Assembly (NCBI GenBank): GCA_045637505.1
Contig: JAZTZO010000028.1
Coordinates: forward strand, 11,934 to 75,933
DNA from: RGIG4079 sp045637505
GTDB taxonomy: Bacteria; Bacteroidota; Bacteroidia; Bacteroidales; Muribaculaceae
Direction: 5' to 3'
Length of the DNA stretch: 64,000 nt
Shown here: positions 59,000 to 64,000 of the stretch, one piece after another
How the letters are laid out: each line of letters starts with the position of its first letter
Numbering within the stretch: the stretch's first letter is position 1
Translations under genes and position numbers: made by a program
The notes under the pieces: model-generated
Seen by the model: the letters and a program-made list of their open reading frames with translations, nothing else
What the model was told of the DNA's origin: nothing
Databases searched by the model: none

Positions 59000-59989
59000 A
59001 TGTCAAACGCAACTTATAATCTTCATCTCAAAGGCTTCGTCGGTGGTGCTGACTTCGACCGCAACTATGTGGACTTCGTGCTTGCCCAAAATAGCGAGCA
59101 GTCTGTATCGGTACTGATTGACTCGCTGGGTGGCTCGTTGGCTACGGCTCTTTCTATCGCCTCGGCGTTCCGTAATCATGGCGATGTGTCGGTGCATTTC
59201 GTGGGCATGAATGCGTCAGCGGCTACTATCGCTTCGCTCGGTGCAAAACATATCTCTATCGACGCTAACGCTATGTACCTCGTACATAAATGCTCCACTG
59301 AGTTCTTCCGTTGGTGCGACCTCAATGCCGACAATACTGAGGCTCTTATCCAAGAGCTGCAAGCACAGAAGAATGACCTTGACAAACTTGACATCAACAT
59401 CGCTTCGATGTATTCTGCCAAGTGCAAGAAAGATGTCAAAGATTTGCTCGACCTTATGAAAATCGGTGGTTGGCTATCGGCACAAGAGGCTCTTGATTGG
59501 GGCTTCGTGGACGAAGTTACCAACTCTAACGAGCAAGCACCTGTGCTTACTGATGCTATCGCTTCGGCAATGGCTAATGCCGGCATGCCGATACCGAACA
59601 TTCCTGTGCAAGACAGAAATTCGCCTTTCGCCAAGTTTATCGCTTCGCTATCGTCGCTTTTCAAATCGGAAAAATCTTCTAATCAATCAAATACTATGAA
59701 AGTTACTGTAAACAACATCGGCAAGATCCTCAATGTAGAGGAACTTTGTGCCGACGACAATAAGGTTACGCTTACTGTCGAAAATCTTCAAGCAATCGAA
59801 AATGCCCTTGACAAACAAGCCAAGGAGATTGCTTCATTAAATGAACGCATTTCGGCTCTCGCTTCTGCTCCTGCCGATAGCTCTACTGCTGTCATCGAGG
59901 ACAACAAGCCCTCTATGACTGAAAAATCTGATGTCGAAGAGTTTTACGACACCGTAAACTCTGCTCGCAAACTCTACAATCTTGTGTAA
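59000..59989 (+). CDS. Phage head maturation protease (ClpP/S14-like) with fused scaffold
   Basis: The 329-residue protein has a ClpP-like N-terminal domain (1-185) with the nucleophile Ser in GMNASAATIASLG (near residue 75) and His in YLVHKCST (near 97). From about 232 a separate region begins: a coiled coil (NLQAIENALDKQAKEIASLN) and an acidic tail. It cleaves scaffold and capsid protein during head assembly. An in-frame ATG at 59696 with the same AATACT context as other genes here should give the scaffold alone. Confidence 0.82.
   Translation: MSNATYNLHLKGFVGGADFDRNYVDFVLAQNSEQSVSVLIDSLGGSLATALSIASAFRNHGDVSVHFVGMNASAATIASLGAKHISIDANAMYLVHKCSTEFFRWCDLNADNTEALIQELQAQKNDLDKLDINIASMYSAKCKKDVKDLLDLMKIGGWLSAQEALDWGFVDEVTNSNEQAPVLTDAIASAMANAGMPIPNIPVQDRNSPFAKFIASLSSLFKSEKSSNQSNTMKVTVNNIGKILNVEELCADDNKVTLTVENLQAIENALDKQAKEIASLNERISALASAPADSSTAVIEDNKPSMTEKSDVEEFYDTVNSARKLYNLV
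59696..59989 (+). CDS. Nested scaffold protein (internal start)
   Basis: The codon 233 ATG of the protease gene is preceded by AAATACT, the same word that precedes the starts at 59000, 60024, 62238 and 63659. Translation from here gives 97 residues (MKVTVNNIGKILNVEEL...) with a coiled coil, the expected shape of a scaffolding protein. Lambda C/Nu3 is organised this way. The internal start is inference from context. Confidence 0.5.
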   Translation: MKVTVNNIGKILNVEELCADDNKVTLTVENLQAIENALDKQAKEIASLNERISALASAPADSSTAVIEDNKPSMTEKSDVEEFYDTVNSARKLYNLV

Positions 59990-60023
59990 ACATTAAACTC
60001 TAAACATTAAACACTCTAATACT

Positions 60024-60983
60024 ATGGCTGGTAAACTACAATTTACACTCGACGACTATCAAAAGGCGGCCATTAAGTGGCGTAAAGACCTTTTGATGTT
60101 GCCTATCATCGGTATTTCCGACACGCTTCAGTATATGACTGGTCGCCCCGGAATACGATACAAAGAGAATGTCGGCACTATCTACGCTGACGCTCAGTTC
60201 GCTCCCTATAAGGCTACTCGCTCAGGCGATGTAAACCTTAAACTTGATTTCCGTACGCTCGAAACGCATTTCGGCAATGTGGTCGCCAAGTTTGAACCTA
60301 ACTCGGCTATCTCTACTTTGCTCGGCACTGGTGCTACCAAAGGTGACGGTCAGATGACCACTCCGACTGCTCTCCATGTGCTTGCTCAAATTGCAAAGGG
60401 CTTGTCGGAACACCTTAATGACGCTATGTGGAATGGTGTGCGTAACGCTAACGGCGATACTACCAAAGACCTCTTCGACGGCTTTGATACTATTACACAA
60501 AAGGAAATCACTTCGGGAGCTATCTCTGCCGAGAATGGCAACTATATGAAGATTTCTGAGGAAATCACTTCGGCTAATGCTGTCGATGTGGCTAAGGAGA
60601 TCCTTTTCTCGCTCGACCCTCGTCTTCGCTCTCAGGAACTCCTTATGTTCTGTTCACAAGACTTTGCTGACAAGTATAATGAAGCCTACCTAATGAGCCA
60701 TGGTGGTATTCCGTACAATACGCAATACAATCACACCACTGTTGAAGGCTCTAACGGTCGTCTCAAACTTGTGCCTTTGTATAACAAGGCTGACAGCAAG
60801 TTTATCCACATCTGTCCGAAGAGCAACATGCTTGTAGGCTATGACCAAATGGGCGACATCGAAAGCATTATGGTCAAGGAATACGAACCGTTTATCCTTA
60901 CCTACATCGCCACTATGTTCTTCGGTGTGCAGTTTGAATCGATTGACAAGCGTCGCTTCAAAGCTGTCGAAATCACTGTCTAA
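60024..60983 (+). CDS. Major capsid protein (HK97-like, inferred)
   Basis: The 319-residue protein directly follows the protease/scaffold gene, the canonical place of the major capsid gene. Its size, the N-terminal helical arm (FTLDDYQKAAIKWRKDLL) and a mixed alpha/beta remainder ending FGVQFESIDKRRFKAVEITV fit an HK97-type shell protein. I recognise it by position rather than by strong motif. Start context is AATACT-ATG. Confidence 0.7.
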   Translation: MAGKLQFTLDDYQKAAIKWRKDLLMLPIIGISDTLQYMTGRPGIRYKENVGTIYADAQFAPYKATRSGDVNLKLDFRTLETHFGNVVAKFEPNSAISTLLGTGATKGDGQMTTPTALHVLAQIAKGLSEHLNDAMWNGVRNANGDTTKDLFDGFDTITQKEITSGAISAENGNYMKISEEITSANAVDVAKEILFSLDPRLRSQELLMFCSQDFADKYNEAYLMSHGGIPYNTQYNHTTVEGSNGRLKLVPLYNKADSKFIHICPKSNMLVGYDQMGDIESIMVKEYEPFILTYIATMFFGVQFESIDKRRFKAVEITV

Positions 60984-61002
60984 TCTCTAAATTCTAACTA
61001 CT

Positions 61003-61578
61003 ATGGCTGAATGTCTTAATCTTCAAAAATCGGTAGCGTGGTGTCAAGGGACACCCGAACTACCGGGCATTATGCGACGCATTTACTATCTCGCGAAGAG
61101 CGAAATCGCTCAATGGCCTGCCCTAAAAGCAGAGAATGGTCGCATATCGGAAGCAAAATATAACGGCGACTTCGTGCTGAATGCTGATGTCAAGTGGAAA
61201 TACATCGATATTTTGCCCGACAAATCGCAGTTGACTTCTGAACCTCAGGGCGAACTACCAAGCCAAACCCAGCTCAATAAACTCACTGCCATTCACCCCG
61301 GTGTCGGCGAAGAGGCTTCAAACCTTTCGCTCTATATCAACAACTACGATGTGGTATATCTCGTAAAGGATATGAAAGGCAAATATCGTGTGGTGGGTAG
61401 TGTTAGGTGGCAAACAAAATCTACTGTCAGCCAAGACCTCGGTCAAGGGCCAACAGGTACGACTGCCACAACTATCACGGTAGAGGCTACCGATGTGTGT
61501 CCTGCTCCTTTCTACGAGGGTGTTATCGAAACTGAAATTGGCGACATAGTTACTGCTTCCGAAGATGAACTCTTCTGA
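61003..61578 (+). CDS. Phage structural protein, possibly tail tube or head-tail
   Basis: The 191-residue beta-rich protein has SLYINNYDVVYLVKDMKGKY, VVGSVRWQTKSTVSQDLGQG and a C-terminal TTITVEATDVCPAPFYEGVIE segment. Such a pattern suits a tube-type or head-completion protein, but the assignment is by appearance and position only. It ends 14 bases inside the start of the phosphoribosyltransferase gene. Confidence 0.6.
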   Translation: MAECLNLQKSVAWCQGTPELPGIMRRIYYLAKSEIAQWPALKAENGRISEAKYNGDFVLNADVKWKYIDILPDKSQLTSEPQGELPSQTQLNKLTAIHPGVGEEASNLSLYINNYDVVYLVKDMKGKYRVVGSVRWQTKSTVSQDLGQGPTGTTATTITVEATDVCPAPFYEGVIETEIGDIVTASEDELF

Positions 61579-62233
61579 ATCTCACGCTGAGAGCGACTTG
61601 ATTGATGTGGGAGAAATTCTTTCGGAAATCTCTATTCCTAACATCGATATGGACGCTCTTGGCGTTTCGCCTAATTCTCGCACTCCTCAAAGTAAGGACA
61701 TCTTTGCCGAGGAGAAACGCAAAGCATGGGACAAATCGGTTGAAGCAAGGTGCGACTTTACTTATCGCTTGCGTCTAACAAGACGCTCAAATGTGAACTT
61801 TGTTTCCATTTGGCAAAAGTCGCTTTATGGTCGCACGCTTACTGAAATCAAGGCTGATGACGATATGGTGCAGTTCTTCGCTGATAGCATTGTTCCTGTT
61901 ATCAAGGAAATGCTCGGCTACAATCTGCCTAATGGCGATTGGGCTGTGGTGACCACGCCTAAACGCCGACATCTGACGAAGAACTTTGCAACTCGTATCT
62001 CGGAAGTGATCGCCAAACAGCTCGGCATTCCATTCTACGAAGATGTGGCTTCGTGTCGCTCCAAACAGCGAATGAATGCTGTGTTTACACTGAATGTTCT
62101 GCCGAAAGAGGCTAACTTAATCGTGTTCGACGATTTCGTTACCACAGGGCAAACACTTGCCTCGATGAGAAGACTCCTTGAAGAACACAACAAAAACCTT
62201 GTGTTCTTTACCGGAATAAACAACAAACTTTAA
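61565..62233 (+). CDS. Phosphoribosyltransferase-like protein in the head module
   Basis: The 222-residue protein has the type I phosphoribosyltransferase PRPP loop LIVFDDFVTTGQTLASM (near residues 185-200) with an upstream core VVTTPKRRHLTKNFATRISEVIA. The closest pattern is ComF-like or other PRTases, whose substrates vary from nucleobases to amidotransferase partners. Finding it between structural genes, overlapping one of them by 14 bases, is unusual. The N-terminal ~75 residues are not recognised. It may modify nucleotides or DNA, or have lost catalysis. Confidence 0.75.
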   Translation: MNSSESHAESDLIDVGEILSEISIPNIDMDALGVSPNSRTPQSKDIFAEEKRKAWDKSVEARCDFTYRLRLTRRSNVNFVSIWQKSLYGRTLTEIKADDDMVQFFADSIVPVIKEMLGYNLPNGDWAVVTTPKRRHLTKNFATRISEVIAKQLGIPFYEDVASCRSKQRMNAVFTLNVLPKEANLIVFDDFVTTGQTLASMRRLLEEHNKNLVFFTGINNKL

Positions 62234-62237
62234 TACT

Positions 62238-62840
62238 ATGGCAACAGACAATAAATTTACCGAACTTATTAAGCAATGGCTCGATACTCCTGCCGACGAG
62301 CGTGACTACACTGTCGGTGCGTTGTATCTGCTCAAACTTTCGGGCAATCAGATTATGTATCGTAACATAATGGCTAACCCAAGCCGAAAGGCTGAGTTTA
62401 TTGAATACAACATTCGGAAGTATTACAACTTCCGTGTTCAAGCACTCACTCACGCACAAGTCGAGGAAATGCAGAAGCAAGTCGATGTTATCGCCCAAGA
62501 GCATTTCTCGCTTGAAGAGAACAATCCTGCAAAGGATTTCAAGAAAGGTAAGCGTGATGACCACGATGACCTTCCCGACGATATTCAGGCTCTCTATGTG
62601 GAGAACCTTTCTATCGTGCAGCGTATGCGTGAAGTGCATCTAAAACTACGCTCTCTTTCGACTGAAGATAGCACTTGCCCGGACAGTGAGCGTTATCCAT
62701 TCCTTAAAGAGCTTATCGAACTCGACAAGCGTCTGCACTCAAATTGGGAGCAATATGACCACTATGTAGGTACGCAATCGGAGTTCCCTAAAGAGGAAAA
62801 GAAAGCCACCAAAACAAAGAAGAAAACTGCTAAGAAATGA
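62238..62840 (+). CDS. Hypothetical prophage protein, helical
   Basis: The 200-residue mostly helical, charged protein ends in a Lys-rich tail (KEEKKATKTKKKTAKK). It has ALTHAQVEEMQKQVDVIAQ and IQALYVENLSIVQRMREVH helices. It starts four bases after the PRTase stop in the AATACT-ATG context and overlaps the next gene by four bases. Family not recognised. A basic tail suggests nucleic acid contact. Confidence 0.6.
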   Translation: MATDNKFTELIKQWLDTPADERDYTVGALYLLKLSGNQIMYRNIMANPSRKAEFIEYNIRKYYNFRVQALTHAQVEEMQKQVDVIAQEHFSLEENNPAKDFKKGKRDDHDDLPDDIQALYVENLSIVQRMREVHLKLRSLSTEDSTCPDSERYPFLKELIELDKRLHSNWEQYDHYVGTQSEFPKEEKKATKTKKKTAKK

Positions 62841-63358
62841 AACGCAACACATCGATAGACTCTGTATTAAAGCCGTTGAGTGATAAGCCGTATCAGGCTT
62901 ATCTCTCTAACGCTGTGCAAGTGGCTGATGTGTTGGAATGGATTCTTGAACAGGTGGGAGAAGCCGAAGTGTGGCAAACTTCTTTCTCCATTTCGGAAGA
63001 GTTTTTACGTCGCCTTTTCTTCATTGAAAAGTCAGGGCGAGTAAAGGCGTTCCACCTTGTTCTTGACCATAAGGCTACAAACAAGACGCTGAAGCTGTGG
63101 GTGTTCATTTCGCAAGTTATCGAGCGGACATACCTCGCTGACAATCACAGCAAGATTTTATTGGTAAAATCTACAGCCGGCGATACGGTTTGCGTCGTCA
63201 CTTCGCAAAACCTGACACGAGGAAATCGCTCTGAATCTGCTTTCATCACTACGGATAAGGAAATATTTGCTACGCTTCACAGCCAGGTCGATGACCTTAT
63301 TTCCAATCACTCCGTGCCACTGAACGACCTTTTCTCGCAACGCATAAACTCTGATTGA
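62837..63358 (+). CDS. PLD-like phage protein with half HKD motif
   Basis: The 173-residue protein ends with HSKILLVKSTAGDTVCVVTS, then QNLTRGNRSESAF. This matches a phospholipase D/nuclease HKD half-site (HxK, later S-x-N-L-T and GNR), but the Asp of HxKx4D is Lys here. One motif means it must dimerise to be active, if it is. It overlaps the upstream gene by four bases (ATGA). The N-terminal half is not recognised. Its place in the head module suggests DNA processing or superinfection functions. Confidence 0.6.
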   Translation: MKRNTSIDSVLKPLSDKPYQAYLSNAVQVADVLEWILEQVGEAEVWQTSFSISEEFLRRLFFIEKSGRVKAFHLVLDHKATNKTLKLWVFISQVIERTYLADNHSKILLVKSTAGDTVCVVTSQNLTRGNRSESAFITTDKEIFATLHSQVDDLISNHSVPLNDLFSQRINSD

Positions 63359-63359
63359 T

Positions 63360-63635
63360 ATGAACTATACTCCCGAACAACTTGACCAAATAGAGAAATT
63401 CGCTTCCATATACCTCAAAATATCGGATATGGCAGTCATTCTTGATATTGCCCCTGAACAGCTTCGCTGGGACATATCGCAGAAAGATACCGAAGTTTCC
63501 CGACGCTATTATCGTGGTAAAGCAGCTTCTAAAGTGAAGTTGCTACACCAAGAAATGCTACTTGCCCAAGTTGGTTCTCCTCTTGCGATTGAAAACACTC
63601 ACAAGAACCTACTCGACATGGAAGATGACGAGTAA
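63360..63635 (+). CDS. Small terminase-like or HTH phage protein
   Basis: The 91-residue protein (YTPEQLDQIEKFASIYLKIS, DMAVILDIAPEQLRWDISQ) has a helix-turn-helix-like N-terminus and a helical tail (RRYYRGKAASKVKLLHQEM). The shape resembles small terminase subunits, and it begins one base after the PLD-like gene. The assignment is tentative; large terminase is not in view. Confidence 0.5.
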   Translation: MNYTPEQLDQIEKFASIYLKISDMAVILDIAPEQLRWDISQKDTEVSRRYYRGKAASKVKLLHQEMLLAQVGSPLAIENTHKNLLDMEDDE

Positions 63636-63658
63636 CAAACTACTAACACTGCAATACT

Positions 63659-64000
63659 ATGGCTTACCCTAACGCACTTGAACTTTGTCGCTCCGACCTC
63701 TTTACCAAAGAGGACGAGTTGCGTCAAGCACATCCGCAATTACTTGTGGATAAGGTGCTTCGTGTGCGTGATATGTATAACTGGTGTATTGCCAATCCTG
63801 ATGCTAAGGATAGGCAATTTGTGGAACAGGAACTAAGCCGATACGACATTTCAAAGGTCGTGGCTTATTCCGACCTCGCCATTGTCAAGACTCTGCTCCC
63901 TACACTTGCCACTGCAAGCAGGGATTTTCATCGTTGGCGTTACAATGAAATGATTCTTGAAACATACCAAATGGCAAAGAAGCGTAAGGACACCAAGACT
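63659..64000 (+). CDS. Hypothetical prophage protein, cut by window edge
   Basis: An open frame of 114 codons starts at ATG 63659 in the AATACT context and runs off the right edge. It begins MAYPNALELCRSDLFTKEDE and is helical and charged (VKTLLPTLATASRDFHRWRY). It may belong to the packaging genes (terminase region). The family is not recognised. Confidence 0.6.
   Translation, partial: MAYPNALELCRSDLFTKEDELRQAHPQLLVDKVLRVRDMYNWCIANPDAKDRQFVEQELSRYDISKVVAYSDLAIVKTLLPTLATASRDFHRWRYNEMILETYQMAKKRKDTKT

Overview
The window looks like a chromosome segment from a Bacteroidales bacterium, most likely a gut lineage close to Muribaculaceae or Bacteroidaceae; I infer the family only from gene content. 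Evidence: many genes lack Shine-Dalgarno sites and instead follow the Bacteroidetes promoter pattern TTG/TTTG-N19-21-TAnnTTTG; a BspA-type leucine-rich-repeat surface protein; a beta-barrel receptor with a CarboxypepD_reg-like N-terminus; a large ~500-residue glutamine synthetase; the ior/paaK/ACT cluster; and a monomeric [FeFe] hydrogenase with its maturases. Coding is dense and A+T-rich in accessory stretches.

Layout. 1-6.7 kb: the end of a membrane protein gene, then a six-gene minus-strand operon (nitrilase-family amidase, iorA, iorB, aminotransferase, paaK, double-ACT protein) for oxidative breakdown of aromatic 2-oxo acids to acyl-CoA and free acids. 7-13 kb: divergent glnA, whose last ~90 bp recur 1.5 kb downstream with a DUF4143-type ATPase gene between the copies; then a BspA-like surface protein preceded by a strongly structured leader RNA. 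13-20 kb: a frameshifted outer-membrane barrel gene, a TPR/HTH lipoprotein regulator, an orphan HipB-like regulator, a secreted zinc peptidase, and threonine aldolase. 20.7-24.1 kb: McrBC type IV restriction. 24.2-31 kb: SpoU rRNA methyltransferase, Fic protein with palindromic operators, EamA transporter, XRE/DUF2975 operon, flavin reductase, patatin-like lipase. 31.4-33.6 kb: a TIR-domain membrane protein with an overlooked 50-residue Cys-rich peptide and a hypothetical gene.

33.8-47.1 kb: hydA-hydE, hydG and hydF, supplying a hydrogenase and all three H-cluster maturases. The set is split by two accessory islands. These hold small membrane proteins, degenerate J-domain-like membrane-anchored proteins, another DUF4143 ATPase with 33-bp-phased upstream repeats, a second copy of the structured leader RNA, and a decayed DUF1016 nuclease gene. 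47.2-53.3 kb: housekeeping and stress genes (catalase, PhnA, AsnRS, a pseudouridine synthase with a long Gly/Tyr/Asn-rich tail, HAD phosphatase).

53.3-64 kb: one end of a prophage. It starts exactly at a 3' half of tRNA-Val(UAC), so the intact tRNA should lie at the far end beyond the window. It carries a CI/Cro-type switch, replication genes (DnaD-like, DnaC-like), ArdA antirestriction, an Abi-family HEPN protein, and a head module (ClpP-like protease with nested scaffold, capsid, tube-like protein). The head module also holds unusual cargo (phosphoribosyltransferase, half-PLD protein). Phage structural genes share an 'AATACT-ATG' start context.

The points most worth following up are the paired structured RNA family at 12.55 and 38.5 kb, the J-like membrane module around hydG, the TIR/Cys-rich peptide operon, and the glnA-tail duplication around the ATPase.
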